Shown here: piece after piece, positions 1 through 8,717 of the stretch
How the letters are laid out: each line of letters begins with the position of its first letter
How positions within the stretch are numbered: the stretch's first letter is position 1
Assembly (NCBI GenBank): GCA_049589355.1
Contig: JBAWAP010000133.1
Location: 1-42,633, forward strand
Source: JBAWAP01 sp049589355
Lineage (GTDB): Bacteria; Chloroflexota; Anaerolineae; VGOG01
Direction of reading: 5' to 3'
Length of the DNA stretch: 42,633 nt
Program-made: the position numbers and the translations under genes
Notes under the pieces: model-generated
What the model saw: the letters and a program-made list of their open reading frames with translations, nothing else
Told to the model about the DNA's origin: nothing
The model's database searches: none

Positions 1-2
1 AG

Positions 3-803
3 ATTCCTCTGGCTGCCTTCACCAAGATCGCCGATTGGTTGGCCATGGAGAAGCTTTTCATAGCCTTTGAGGAAGGGATAGGCAGTGGTGCGGGCACGAT
101 CTACCTGGACGACATCAAGTTTGAGGAAGCCCCCATCGTTCCCATCGCGGTGGATAACTTCAATGATATGACAGGGGAGAATGGGCTGGGTGGGGGATTG
201 TGGGCCGATGCTGGCAACGGAGCGACTATAGATGCTGCTCATGATCCAGTAAATGCGTATGGTAATACCGGTGCTGGTTACCGTATATCATATAGTGGAG
301 TGACAGAATATGGCTGGGCTGCCTTCGGGACAAATCTTGTGGGGTTGGACGCATCGGACTGTGCCGCTCTATCCTTCCATATAAAAGGGGCTAACGGCGG
401 TGAGAAGCCCAATGTTTACTTATCTGATGGAACTATAGAGAGTTTCGTAAACATAGAGGACCATATCATAGTTACGACTTCCTGGCAGAGGGTGGACATT
501 CTATTGGAGGATTTTGCTGCTAAAGGGATAGATTTTGCCAACCTAGCGTATTTCCAAGTGATATTTGAATGGGAAGGGATGGAAGGGACAGTTTATCTAG
601 ACAACATTCAGTTCGGTAGCATCTTTGGAGATCTTGACTGGGATTGCATTGTAGATGTCGCCGACATCATGATGGTGGCCAGCCACTGGCGATGCAGGTG
701 TGGGGATGTTTGCTATGACTCCCTCTACGACCTTGATGGCGACTGCGACATAGACATCGTGGACATCATGCTGGTGGTAGTGCATTGGGGGGAGACTTGT
801 TAG
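3..803 (+). CDS. C-terminal part of a secreted protein with carbohydrate-binding-like modules and a dockerin pair (5' end outside window)
   Basis: The reading frame is open to the left edge, so this is the 3' part of a longer gene. The first ~35 residues end a beta-sandwich module (YLDDIKFEE). A second complete module follows with the same ending (YLDNIQFG), preceded by a typical run TSWQRVDILLEDF; such modules are common in carbohydrate-binding proteins. The last ~60 residues carry two Ca-binding dockerin-like loops, DLDWDCIVDVAD and DLDGDCDIDIVD, each followed by a short helix ending in HW. Dockerin domains attach enzymes to cohesin partners on the cell surface or in secreted complexes. No cohesin or catalytic domain is visible here; the catalytic part, if any, lies upstream. 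The domain type is read from motifs, and the substrate is unknown. Confidence 0.75.
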   Translation: MPLAAFTKIADWLAMEKLFIAFEEGIGSGAGTIYLDDIKFEEAPIVPIAVDNFNDMTGENGLGGGLWADAGNGATIDAAHDPVNAYGNTGAGYRISYSGVTEYGWAAFGTNLVGLDASDCAALSFHIKGANGGEKPNVYLSDGTIESFVNIEDHIIVTTSWQRVDILLEDFAAKGIDFANLAYFQVIFEWEGMEGTVYLDNIQFGSIFGDLDWDCIVDVADIMMVASHWRCRCGDVCYDSLYDLDGDCDIDIVDIMLVVVHWGETC

Positions 804-847
804 TGAGGGGGTGGTTTGAACCGCGAATCACACGAAAGACTACGAAG

Positions 848-2605
848 ATGGAACTAGCGGAAATCATCAAGCTTGCACAGGGAGAGGAGAAGGCGGATCT
901 ACTGCTCAGGAACGCCCGAGTGGTGAATGTCTTCTCCCATGAGATCATTGAGACCAATGTCGCCATCGCTGGCGACCGCATCGTGGGCCTGGGCGACTAT
1001 CCAGCCAAAAAGACCTTAGACCTCAAGGGACGATACGTCTGCCCTGGCTTCATTGATGGCCACGTGCACATCGAGAGCAGCATGGTGTCTCCGGCGGAGT
1101 TCGCCAGGGCCGTGGTGCCGCGAGGTACGACCAGCGTGGTCGCCGATCCTCACGAGATCGCCAACGTGCTGGGCATCGAGGGCGTCCGCTACATGCTGGA
1201 CGCCACAGAGGGATTGCCGCTGACGGTGTTCGTCATGGCCCCGTCGTGCGTGCCGGCCACCCACCTGGAGACCTCCGGCGCCGAATTGCTCTGGAATGAC
1301 TTGGTCCCGCTGCTCCAGCATCCCCGGGTGCTGGGCCTGGCGGAGATGATGAACTTCCCAGGGGTGATCTACGGCGTTCCTGAGGTGCTGGACAAGTTCC
1401 GCGCCTTCGCCGGCCATCCCCTCGACGGGCACTCGCCCGGCCTGTCGGGCCAGAACCTGCAGGCCTACATCGCCGCTGGCATCACCTCGGATCACGAGTG
1501 CACCGCCCTGGAAGAGGCGCGCGAGAAGCTCCGCCTGGGCATGTACGTCATGATCCGCGAGGGGACAACGGCCCGCAACTTGAAGGACCTGCTGCCTGTG
1601 GTTACCCCCGAAAACGCCCGGCGCTGCCTGTTCGTCACCGACGACCGCCACCCCGCCGCTTCCCCCCCAGAGCCTGCCCTGAGCAAGGTCGAAGGGTTGG
1701 GGGGGACTGAGGGGGGGCACGAGGGGCACATTGACAGCCTGGTGAGAATGGCTATCGGCCAGGGCCTGGAGCCCATCACGGCCATCCAGATGGCTACCAT
1801 CAACGCGGCGGAGCGCTTCGGCCTGCGCGACAGAGGCGCTATCGCCCCCGGCTATCGGGCCGATCTGGTTGTCTTCGACGACTTCGAGAGCCTGCGCATC
1901 GAGAAGGTCTTCAGCGGTGGGCAGTTGGTGGCCGAGGAGGGTCGGATGGTGCCCGGTGCTGTCAGAGAAGTTACGGCGCACATGCGCGGCTCAGTCAACG
2001 TCAACTGGGCTGAGGTTGACTTCAAGATACCGGCCAGGGGACAACGGGCCAAAGTCATTGGCTTGGTCCCCAATCAGATCGTCACCGAGAAGCTGATTAT
2101 GGAGGTCAAAGTGGAGGACGGGCTGGCGGTGGCCGACGTGGGGCGGGACATCCTGAAGATAGCGGTCATCGAGCGCCACCAGGGCACGGGCAACACGGGG
2201 TTGGGCTTCGTGTGGGGCTTTGGCCTGAAGCGGGGAGCCATCGCCTCCTCAGTGGCCCACGACTCCCACAACATCATCGTCGTGGGCACCGACGACGCGG
2301 ACATGATGGCTGCAGCTCAGAGCGTGGCGGACATGGGGGGAGGGCTGGCGGCGGTGGAAAACGGCGCGGTACGCGCTCGCTTGCCGCTGCCCATCGCTGG
2401 CCTGATGTCCGACCAGTCCCTGGAGGTGGTGCGAGAGGAGATGGACGAGCTCCTGGCCGTGACCCAGGAGATGGGCTCGCCGTTGCACGATCCCTTCATG
2501 ACCCTGAGCTTCCTGGCTCTGCCCGTCATCCCCGCGCTGAAACTCACGGACAAGGGGCTGGTGGACGTGAACCAGTTCGAGTTTGTGCCTCTCTTCGAGG
2601 ATTAG
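848..2605 (+). CDS. ade: Adenine deaminase (Ade), amidohydrolase superfamily, with an in-frame repeat insertion
   Basis: About 585 residues, the usual length for the Ade family, which converts adenine to hypoxanthine and ammonia in purine salvage. The metal-binding motif GFIDGHVHIESS, the downstream ADPHEIANV, GHSPG, the SDHE motif and the C-terminal block with AHDSHNIIVVG and GGG are all present. The start is placed at the ATG at 848 because the protein then begins MELAEIIKLAQ as in homologues; an upstream GTG at 785 would overlap the previous gene. Near residues 271-290 a Pro/Gly-rich stretch (PALSKVEGLGG) interrupts the conserved TDDRHP...GHID region. It is encoded by a palindromic repeat also found elsewhere in the window. 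The frame stays open, so the enzyme is probably still made with an extra surface loop. Confidence 0.93.
   Translation: MELAEIIKLAQGEEKADLLLRNARVVNVFSHEIIETNVAIAGDRIVGLGDYPAKKTLDLKGRYVCPGFIDGHVHIESSMVSPAEFARAVVPRGTTSVVADPHEIANVLGIEGVRYMLDATEGLPLTVFVMAPSCVPATHLETSGAELLWNDLVPLLQHPRVLGLAEMMNFPGVIYGVPEVLDKFRAFAGHPLDGHSPGLSGQNLQAYIAAGITSDHECTALEEAREKLRLGMYVMIREGTTARNLKDLLPVVTPENARRCLFVTDDRHPAASPPEPALSKVEGLGGTEGGHEGHIDSLVRMAIGQGLEPITAIQMATINAAERFGLRDRGAIAPGYRADLVVFDDFESLRIEKVFSGGQLVAEEGRMVPGAVREVTAHMRGSVNVNWAEVDFKIPARGQRAKVIGLVPNQIVTEKLIMEVKVEDGLAVADVGRDILKIAVIERHQGTGNTGLGFVWGFGLKRGAIASSVAHDSHNIIVVGTDDADMMAAAQSVADMGGGLAAVENGAVRARLPLPIAGLMSDQSLEVVREEMDELLAVTQEMGSPLHDPFMTLSFLALPVIPALKLTDKGLVDVNQFEFVPLFED
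1660..1718 (+). repeat. Palindromic C-run/G-run repeat inserted in frame in ade
   Basis: A run of seven or more C, a core reading CTGCCCTGAGCAAGGTCGAA and a run of G form an imperfect palindrome of about 55 bases. Close relatives lie at 19944-20021 and 21756-21809, and shorter core copies at 8501-8530, 14668-14700, 37630-37648 and 42441-42465. Here the repeat is read as the loop PALSKVEGLGG. Confidence 0.85.
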
Positions 2606-2725
2606 ATTTCGCACCGGGCCAGAGCCGTGCCGTTCGGATAAGACCTCGAGGTCTGGTACACACCCAGCGCCCCGACCAAATGACGGCGGGGCGCTTGAAT
2701 TTGGGAGGTATTTCGATTGGGTTCT

Positions 2726-2809
2726 GTCATTGCGAGGAGCGAAGCGACGAAGCAATCCCCAAGCGTGGGGGAGGAGATTGCTTCGCCCCCTTCGGGGGCT
2801 CGCAATGAC
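2726..2809. repeat. Interspersed palindromic repeat (CATTGCGAGGAGCGAAGCGA type)
   Basis: An imperfect palindrome of about 84 bases that begins GTCATTGCGAG and ends with its reverse complement CTCGCAATGAC. A second copy is at 25528-25606 and a third, interrupted copy starts at 42418. It lies between the convergent ade and PBP genes, a typical site for these repeats, which are widespread in bacterial genomes. Confidence 0.85.
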
Positions 2810-2865
2810 ATTCCAATGGCACGATCAATGACCTAGCCTGCCATTTTTCAGACACGCTATTACAG

Positions 2866-2890
2866 AGGCCAACCGCAGGGGGTTGCCCCT
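2866..2890. repeat. Short hairpin repeat (GGGGCAACC...GGTTGCCCC type)
   Basis: Arms related to AGGGGCAACC and its complement pair across a small loop. Similar hairpins occur at 13895-13920 and 32548-32575. It lies just beyond the 3' end of the PBP gene and could also act as a bidirectional terminator for the convergent genes, but there is no T-run. Confidence 0.6.
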
Positions 2891-2894
2891 ACTT

Positions 2895-5000
2895 CTAGAT
2901 GCCGAAGAAGGCTTCGATCACCTGGCGGAAGATGGGAGCAGCCACCTCGGCCCCGTCGCCACCGTACTCCACGATCACGGCCACAGCGATCTGAGGACCG
3001 TCGGCCGGGGCGTAACCGGCGAACCAGGCGTGAGGTTCGCCAGTACCCGTTTCGGCCGTGCCCGTCTTCCCGGCCACAGACACCTCCAGGCCCTGGAACG
3101 CTTCGTGGGCTGTTCCGTAGGGACTTGCCGTGACGCCCACCAAGCCCTCCTGGATGGCTGCTAAATGGTCCGAGCTTATTGGAAGCTGGCCCATGACCTG
3201 GGGGGCGAAGGACTCCTCCGGCTCCTCTGAGGAGGCGGCCACTTTGAGGAGAATTTGCGGTTGGTAGATGGTGCCGCCGTTGGCCACGGCGGCCAGCACG
3301 TTGGCTATCTGCAAGGGCGTGGTCAAAAGATAGCCTTGTCCGATGGCTGAGTTCACCGAGTCGCCTGGTGTCAACCCCTCGCCCATGGCCGTTATCTTCC
3401 AGGCATCGTCGGGCACTAAGCCCGTTGCCTCGTCGAGTCCCTCCAGACCGGTGGGGGATCCAAGCCCGAATTGGCGGGCGTAGTCGGGCAGTAGCTCCGA
3501 GTCAAGATGGTGAAGTGCCAAGCCGATGTCATAGAAGGCCACGTCGCAGGAAACGATGAGGGCCTGGACGAGATCAATCTGGCCGTGGCCGGTCTCCACC
3601 CAGCAGGTCTTTGGCCAATCGGGACCCAAACCTTCCCAGAGACCGGTGCAGGTAAAGGTGGACCGGGGGGTGAAACCGCCTGCCTCCAAGGCAGTAGCCA
3701 TGGTCACGATCTTGAAGACTGAGCCTGGAGGATATGCCCCCTGCACAGCCCGGTTGACCAGAGGGCGGCCTGGGTCGTTGGCCAGAGCCTGCCACTCCTC
3801 GGGGCTGAGGCCCGAGACGAAAGCGTTGGGGTCGAAGGTCGGCCAGCTCACCATGGCCAAAATCTGGCCACTGTGGAGATTGAGAGCCACGATAGCCCCC
3901 ACTCTGCCCGCCAGGGCAGCCTCGGCAGCTTTCTGTAGCTTGCTATCCAGAGTGGTGTAGATATCGCGGCTCGGCACGTAGGTCCGTTCCTTGAGGATGG
4001 CCACTGGATTCCCTGCCGGCGTGACGACCGTCAGGGTTGCTCCCTGTCGGCCGGCAAGATAGTCTTCGCCCCACCGCTCCAAACCAGACTTGCCCACCAA
4101 CTCGTCACCCCGATAGCCTTGAGCCTTCCAATGGTCCAGCTCATCCGGCCCTATAGCGCCCATGTAACCCACCGCGTGAGGGGCTATGCCCCCCTCAGGG
4201 TATGAGCGCACCACCGTCTCCCTGAGACGCAAACCCTGCAGCTCCGAGAGAACGTCACGATAGGCTTGCCTAAGCTCCAGAGAGATTTCCTTGAGGGGCA
4301 CGAACCAGTGGGGGGCAGCATTGGCGTACTTGGCCTTGATGGCGGCGGGGTCCAGGGCCAGGATAGGGCTGAGTTCTGCCAGGAGCCTGTCCTCATCTTC
4401 GATCTCGCCAGGCACCACGCCCACAGTGACCGCCGGCTTGGTTATGGCGAGGCCCTGACCGTGGCGATCGAAGATGTTGCCACGCGTAGGTATCTGCTCG
4501 CTCATCCGCAGCAGGTTCCCGCCCTCTAGCTCTTTGAAGATAAGCCCCGCCGACCAGTCCACTCCCCAGCGGCCGCCTGTTTGCTCTTGAGCGGAGGTCC
4601 ACGAGAGGGGCATCACGTTCTCGACCTCGATGGGGCCCACCGGGGCGCTTTCCATGATCACGTGATAGGCCACCTGAGCTTCGGCGCCATCTTGGAGAGC
4701 GGAGCGGACATCGGTCGAGATCGAGGTGATGGCGGCCTCAGCAGCCACATCACGATAGAGCCTGGCGAATTCCTGGGGCCTGATGGTCGCTTGAGCTGAG
4801 GGGGAGAGAAGGGCATACATGGCCCCGTAATCGCTTCGCTCCCAGGACTCCAAAAAGGCTCGGGCCGTGTCCTCGGCTTGCAAGGGTGTGGGAGTCGGTG
4901 TCGCGTCACGGCCAGAGAATGGAGCACCCCCCTGGCAAGAGGTTGCCAGCAAGACGACCGAGATAGCCACAACCACCAGCCGCTTTGATCCCAACAACAT
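2895..5000 (-). CDS. Penicillin-binding protein, PBP2/MecA-like transpeptidase lipoprotein
   Basis: About 701 residues. It begins with a signal peptide ending in the lipobox LATSC, so it is probably lipid-anchored outside the membrane. An NTF2-like MecA N-terminal domain (about residues 40-155) is followed by the PBP dimerisation domain (about 165-340) and the transpeptidase domain. Active-site motifs are complete: SVFK near residue 427, SCD near 484 and KTG near 645. It should cross-link peptidoglycan. The frame is open four codons further to a TTG at 5012, but the ATG at 5000 follows GAGGTGG closely and gives a normal lipoprotein signal. The leader carries a strong hairpin (5017-5069). Low-affinity PBPs of this layout include MecA, but nothing here proves beta-lactam resistance. 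Confidence 0.9.
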   Translation of the reverse strand: MLLGSKRLVVVAISVVLLATSCQGGAPFSGRDATPTPTPLQAEDTARAFLESWERSDYGAMYALLSPSAQATIRPQEFARLYRDVAAEAAITSISTDVRSALQDGAEAQVAYHVIMESAPVGPIEVENVMPLSWTSAQEQTGGRWGVDWSAGLIFKELEGGNLLRMSEQIPTRGNIFDRHGQGLAITKPAVTVGVVPGEIEDEDRLLAELSPILALDPAAIKAKYANAAPHWFVPLKEISLELRQAYRDVLSELQGLRLRETVVRSYPEGGIAPHAVGYMGAIGPDELDHWKAQGYRGDELVGKSGLERWGEDYLAGRQGATLTVVTPAGNPVAILKERTYVPSRDIYTTLDSKLQKAAEAALAGRVGAIVALNLHSGQILAMVSWPTFDPNAFVSGLSPEEWQALANDPGRPLVNRAVQGAYPPGSVFKIVTMATALEAGGFTPRSTFTCTGLWEGLGPDWPKTCWVETGHGQIDLVQALIVSCDVAFYDIGLALHHLDSELLPDYARQFGLGSPTGLEGLDEATGLVPDDAWKITAMGEGLTPGDSVNSAIGQGYLLTTPLQIANVLAAVANGGTIYQPQILLKVAASSEEPEESFAPQVMGQLPISSDHLAAIQEGLVGVTASPYGTAHEAFQGLEVSVAGKTGTAETGTGEPHAWFAGYAPADGPQIAVAVIVEYGGDGAEVAAPIFRQVIEAFFGI

Positions 5001-5016
5001 CTGCCACCTCAAACAA

Positions 5017-5069
5017 GTCGAGGGGTTTCGACCCGCAGCAGTCGGCGCAGCAGGCCCAAACCCCTCGAC
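5017..5069 (-). promoter_or_regulatory. Leader hairpin / possible attenuator upstream of the PBP gene
   Basis: A perfect 12-bp inverted repeat (GTCGAGGGGTTT at 5017-5028 and its complement at 5058-5069) encloses a GC-rich 29-base loop. Read on the minus strand, it is followed by TTGTTTGAGG and then the PBP ribosome-binding site and start. It could end the amidase transcript, attenuate PBP expression, or both. Confidence 0.5.
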
Positions 5070-5133
5070 ATCCTTCCATAGATTGTCCCAGCTTTATGGA
5101 CCAAGCCACTGATCTATATCTGCTTGCTGATCC

Positions 5134-6207
5134 TTAGCCCGGTGACCGCAGGCCGGCCATCAGGCGGCCCCAATCGAAATGGGGGCCGGGATCTACCTTG
5201 GTATTGTCAATAGCGTTGTGTCCCAGGATGCCGCTGAAATCGGCCAGGTCCTGGGGGCTCTCATGGTAGACGCCGGGGCCTTGGGGCGGGTACTGGATTG
5301 TTACGCCGTACCGCTTGCAGAGGTAGGAGACCAACTCGATCAGGCTGTCGTACTGGGCCTCAGTGTATGGTTCCCAGTATTCGCCGTCGGCCTCGACTAC
5401 CTGCCCTAGATGCTCATTTTCCGTCCAGTTGTAATACTTGTTATCCCTTTTCTCCAGAGGGCCCCAGTCTACGATCTCTATGCCGATGGACCGGGGGTTG
5501 GGTCGGATCAGGTCATCCCTCTCCAAACGTAGGCGGTTGGCCTCCGGGCCCAGCGCTGGCCTGCTGGTTAGGCCAGCGTGCCAGGCGTTGTCCCCGTCTT
5601 TGACCACCTGGAACATCTTGCCGTCACGATCAATGATATAATGGGCGCTGACCTTACTCTGAGGGTTCTTGAACCAGGATACCGTGCTTGTGCCGCTGCT
5701 GCTGGCGGTGAAGTGGACGACGATCATCTCGATCTGATGGCCAAAGCGACCGCTATCGTGATTGTCGGTGGGGCCAACCCAGGTGAAGCTGGGCACGGCC
5801 TCGGCAGGCGGTGCTACGGTAAGGCCCAAAACGGCTTTGATTCTGGCCTTCTCCGCCGCTGTCAAGCCGGGCAGGTCGTCAATCGCTGGCCCCCGATACT
5901 CCCCCTGGCGGTCGGCTACCAGGCCGGTTAGTCCAGCCCGGCTTAGCCAACTCCAGCCGTCCGCTCCGACTTGTCTGGCGGCCGCGTAAAAGGCATTTAT
6001 CACGTCTTGATTGGTGTAGAGCGGAATTCCGATCTCTTCGATGGGCAGCTCGATGGTGTACTCCCCAGGGACCAGTTCATCCACGGGGCCGTATTTCTGT
6101 TCCACCAGGTCCAGGCTGCGCTCGATTTCCTCCTCCGTAAGCCCCAGAGCGGCCAACCTCTCACGCGCTGTGGGTATGCTGAAGGAGATTCGCCTCGTTG
6201 CTGTCAT
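5134..6207 (-). CDS. N-acetylmuramoyl-L-alanine amidase, Amidase_2 / PGRP fold
   Basis: 357 residues. The catalytic domain covers roughly residues 145-350. Zinc ligands of the Amidase_2 family are visible as H165 (IVVHFTA), H330 (LGHNAI) and D339 (KVDPGPHFDW), together with the substrate motif SAHYIIDRDG. It should cut the bond between muramic acid and the stem peptide of peptidoglycan. The first 140 residues are an unrecognised helical region. There is no signal peptide. The start is well set by AGGAGGTGA a few bases upstream. It follows the glycoside-hydrolase-like gene on the same strand, with a 7-bp-period repeat hairpin between them, and probably shares its promoter. Confidence 0.88.
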   Translation of the reverse strand: MTATRRISFSIPTARERLAALGLTEEEIERSLDLVEQKYGPVDELVPGEYTIELPIEEIGIPLYTNQDVINAFYAAARQVGADGWSWLSRAGLTGLVADRQGEYRGPAIDDLPGLTAAEKARIKAVLGLTVAPPAEAVPSFTWVGPTDNHDSGRFGHQIEMIVVHFTASSSGTSTVSWFKNPQSKVSAHYIIDRDGKMFQVVKDGDNAWHAGLTSRPALGPEANRLRLERDDLIRPNPRSIGIEIVDWGPLEKRDNKYYNWTENEHLGQVVEADGEYWEPYTEAQYDSLIELVSYLCKRYGVTIQYPPQGPGVYHESPQDLADFSGILGHNAIDNTKVDPGPHFDWGRLMAGLRSPG

Positions 6208-6221
6208 TAGGTCACCTCCTG

Positions 6222-6320
6222 TATCAGTGGTATATTGGTAGACTGGTATATTGGTAAATTGGTAGTTGAAGGTTTTATCCCACTTACCAGTCTACCAATC
6301 TACCAATTTACCAGTTTACC
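6222..6320. repeat. 7-bp-period degenerate repeat with inverted arms
   Basis: Units of the form TTGGTAN repeat every seven or eight bases for about 40 bases. After a short spacer the complementary CTACCAAT-type units run back. The whole should fold into a long hairpin. It fills almost the entire gap between the two minus-strand genes. Confidence 0.85.
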
Positions 6321-6321
6321 G

Positions 6322-8457
6322 TTAGGGATGGGCCAGGCCCACAGTGATCTCACTGATGAGCCAATGAGCGCCCCAACTGGGAGTTCCCGTCTGCTTGATC
6401 TTGATGTAACGCACCGAGCGGGGGGTGAAGCTGGCGTCAATGGACATCCAGTTGAGGGGCATCTCGTGTACCACCTCCCAATTGGTCCGGTCGGTGGAGA
6501 CGCTCAGGGCGTAGCCCACGGCGAAGCCCTGCCCAGGGCTCTCTACCTTTATCCGCTCGACGGTTTGAATCTGGCCTAGATCCAGTTCGTACCACATGCC
6601 CGGCTGCTGCGCGACCTTGCTATCCCAGAAGGTGTCGGGGTCGCTATCGAAGGCCTTGCCCACGTCGGCCTGGTTGTGGCTGGCCTGGGCCTGCCAGGGA
6701 GTCGAAGGGATGCCCACTTCGGCAACCTGAATGGTCATCTCTAGCGGGGTTGCTCCCGCTTTGGAGAACCAGGCCACTCCCTCCTCCACCAAATCCCAGC
6801 GCAGCACATACTGCCCAGGAGTGGCCGGAGATTTCAGGGCCACGTTGATCAAATTCACCTCTGATCCGGGCAACACATCGTCTGGCAGGCTGGTGCGAAA
6901 GGTCTCCCAGCAGCCAGCCAATTGCCCGTTGGGAGTGAACCAGTGATAGGCCAAATGGACGGGGTTTGGGCCTTCGGCAGACCAGCTCTTGGAGCCCTCG
7001 TTCTTGAGCTTGAAGCTGGCCGTGGTCACGGTGTCGGCCGGCATAGTCTCTAACACGCTGTAATCAAGCCAAGCGACCTTGTACTCTAGCGGGTGGTCTC
7101 CGACCTGTACGTGGATGTCCTCTCTGGGGGAGCCTTGCTTCCCGAACCAGGTGTCTGGCTCCTCGATCATGTCCCAACGCAGGATGTACTCACCCGGCGT
7201 CGGCGGAGCCTGCACCTTGGCCTCATTGAAGACCACCAGCCAGCCCGGCTTTGCATTGAAGGGCAGCAAGGTCCTGCTGTCCGCCAGGTCCAGTTCCTGG
7301 CCAGCGGGGGTGTACCAGCGGTAGCCCAGGCGCACCTTTTGGTCGCCAGTCCTGACCCAGGTCTTATTGCCATCGTTTTTGAGGCGCAGCGTTGCCGTCA
7401 CCGTCTGGCCGGGCGTGATACTGACTGGCATGTCAATGTCTAACCAATCTACCTTGTAGATGGTCGGGACGCCCGGCAGACGCACGCGATACTCGTGGTC
7501 CAGGGCAGCCTTGAAGTCCGCCTGCACACCATGCCGGTTGACGATGGAGTATTTTTCTTGGCCATTGCCAGCGATCACCCAGCGATAGAGCACCAGCGCC
7601 TGGATCGGCTGGTGTGAGGGATCGCTGTTCCAGCGATCAATCTCCTGGTAGGCTGTCTGCACCCACTGCGAGCCTAGCTCGTCCTTCCACTCCAGGTTCT
7701 GGTCCGTCTCGGTGAGGTAGACCGGCAGGTGACGCATAGAATGGGGAATGGCTTCCATAAAGTCCACGTAACAGCGGAAATGGTCGCGCAGGTGGCGCAG
7801 ATCGGGGCTGGGATGATTCGTCCAGGAGTAAAAATCGCCTCTGATGAGATCCAGATTGTAGCCCTTGGTGTAGGTGTGAATGGCGATGCCGTCGCACTGG
7901 TCTTCTAGCAGATGGAGAATGTCGGTAAAGTACTTGATCCAGTTGCCGGAGGGGTTCTCGGAATAGGTCGTTTGGTTGTTCCACGGTCCGACAGCACCGA
8001 CGACGACCTGATCGGTCTCGTGACCGCTCCGAGAGCGAATCTGGTTGCGGCATCGCTTGAAACAATCGGCGTAGCGTTGGGGGGTGATGACCTCACCGTG
8101 CTCCGGGCCGCCGGGGCGTTCGCCTGGCAGGTTGGTCTCGTTGCCGATGATCCAGATGTGGCAGCCTTTGGAGCCCTCTACGAAGTTGCCGCAACGCTGG
8201 GCGAAGTCGTTGTAGCGGCTGGATTGGGGTATGGTGCCGTTGTCGCGGTACCCGTGGTTGAGGCGCACGATGACCCCCAGGCCCTGATTGGACAGGTACC
8301 TGTAGTCCGGGCCGCCGGGGCCGTGGGGGTCTGCCCCTAGCTCTTCGGTGACCAGCACCCAACCCTGCTTCTGTTTCTCAACCATCAGGTTTTGGCCGCC
8401 AGGGTCGTGCAGGCCGAAGATATACTTTGGAAAGTGGGATTCGTCCAGTGGAGACAT
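6322..8457 (-). CDS. Glycoside-hydrolase-like TIM-barrel protein with two Ig-like modules and a C-terminal discoidin (F5/8C) domain
   Basis: 711 residues. Residues 1-330 resemble a clan GH-A barrel: GNET at 105-108 fits the Asn-Glu acid/base motif and YLTE ending at E250 fits the strand-7 nucleophile. Residues ~333-452 and ~458-578 are two copies of a beta-sandwich module (YKVDWLD / YKVAWLD at their starts, PTPGEYILRWD / ATPGQYVLRWD inside) like those in sugar-binding or NPCBM-associated proteins. Residues ~585-705 form an F5/8 type C domain (FDSDPDTFWDS, SVRYIKIK). No signal peptide is seen, which is odd for a polysaccharide enzyme. The start follows AGGAGGT. The substrate cannot be read from the sequence. 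It is probably cotranscribed with the downstream amidase. Confidence 0.75.
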   Translation of the reverse strand: MSPLDESHFPKYIFGLHDPGGQNLMVEKQKQGWVLVTEELGADPHGPGGPDYRYLSNQGLGVIVRLNHGYRDNGTIPQSSRYNDFAQRCGNFVEGSKGCHIWIIGNETNLPGERPGGPEHGEVITPQRYADCFKRCRNQIRSRSGHETDQVVVGAVGPWNNQTTYSENPSGNWIKYFTDILHLLEDQCDGIAIHTYTKGYNLDLIRGDFYSWTNHPSPDLRHLRDHFRCYVDFMEAIPHSMRHLPVYLTETDQNLEWKDELGSQWVQTAYQEIDRWNSDPSHQPIQALVLYRWVIAGNGQEKYSIVNRHGVQADFKAALDHEYRVRLPGVPTIYKVDWLDIDMPVSITPGQTVTATLRLKNDGNKTWVRTGDQKVRLGYRWYTPAGQELDLADSRTLLPFNAKPGWLVVFNEAKVQAPPTPGEYILRWDMIEEPDTWFGKQGSPREDIHVQVGDHPLEYKVAWLDYSVLETMPADTVTTASFKLKNEGSKSWSAEGPNPVHLAYHWFTPNGQLAGCWETFRTSLPDDVLPGSEVNLINVALKSPATPGQYVLRWDLVEEGVAWFSKAGATPLEMTIQVAEVGIPSTPWQAQASHNQADVGKAFDSDPDTFWDSKVAQQPGMWYELDLGQIQTVERIKVESPGQGFAVGYALSVSTDRTNWEVVHEMPLNWMSIDASFTPRSVRYIKIKQTGTPSWGAHWLISEITVGLAHP

Positions 8458-8500
8458 TGCTTACCTCCTGGGTGATCTACCCTTCAGGCTCGAGCCCGTC

Positions 8501-8530
8501 GGAGCCTGCCCTGAGCTCGGCGAAGGGGCG
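8501..8530. repeat. CTGAGC..GAAGG core repeat, intergenic copy
   Basis: GAGCCTGCCCTGAGCTCGGC followed by GAAGG is a variant of the repeat found in ade and in the hydantoinase/alr gene. A second, weaker half copy follows at about 8566-8585. Both lie in the leader of the glycoside-hydrolase-like gene. Confidence 0.65.
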
Positions 8531-8623
8531 AAGCCTTGGCCCTTGCTGGCCAGACTGCGTCGTGAGCCTAGTCGAACGACAGGACTTTCAGCTCAGGCCC
8601 ATCTTATCCGTCACAGTGGCCTC

Positions 8624-8652
8624 ATTATACAACAGATTCTTATCTAAATCAA
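8624..8652 (-). promoter_or_regulatory. Sigma-70 type promoter for the glycoside-hydrolase/amidase pair
   Basis: On the minus strand TTGATT (8652-8647) and TATAAT (8629-8624) are separated by 17 bases. The expected transcript start is ~160 bases upstream of the gene at 8457, with the repeat core in the leader. Confidence 0.6.
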
Positions 8653-8664
8653 ACCAAAAACGAA

Positions 8665-8687
8665 GGCAGAGGTTGAAAGCCTCTGCC
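8665..8687 (-). terminator. Rho-independent terminator of the M23/LysM gene
   Basis: The stem GGCAGAGG with its complement and a 7-base loop is followed, on the minus strand, by TTCGTTTTTGG. It lies downstream of the M23 gene, but a MITE-like element (8718-8840) now separates the two. Confidence 0.65.
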
Positions 8688-8717
8688 CCTTTGGTTTCTA
8701 TCAATTTAACGTCAAAG

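Noticed and set aside
1016..1981. Open frame of 321 codons on the minus strand opposite ade
   Set aside because: It is a shadow of the ade codon pattern, has no recognisable motif and lies wholly inside a well-supported enzyme gene.
2895..5000. Beta-lactam resistance determinant of the mecA type
   Set aside because: The MecA-like N-terminal domain is widespread in normal PBPs; no resistance context (regulators, mobile element) is present.
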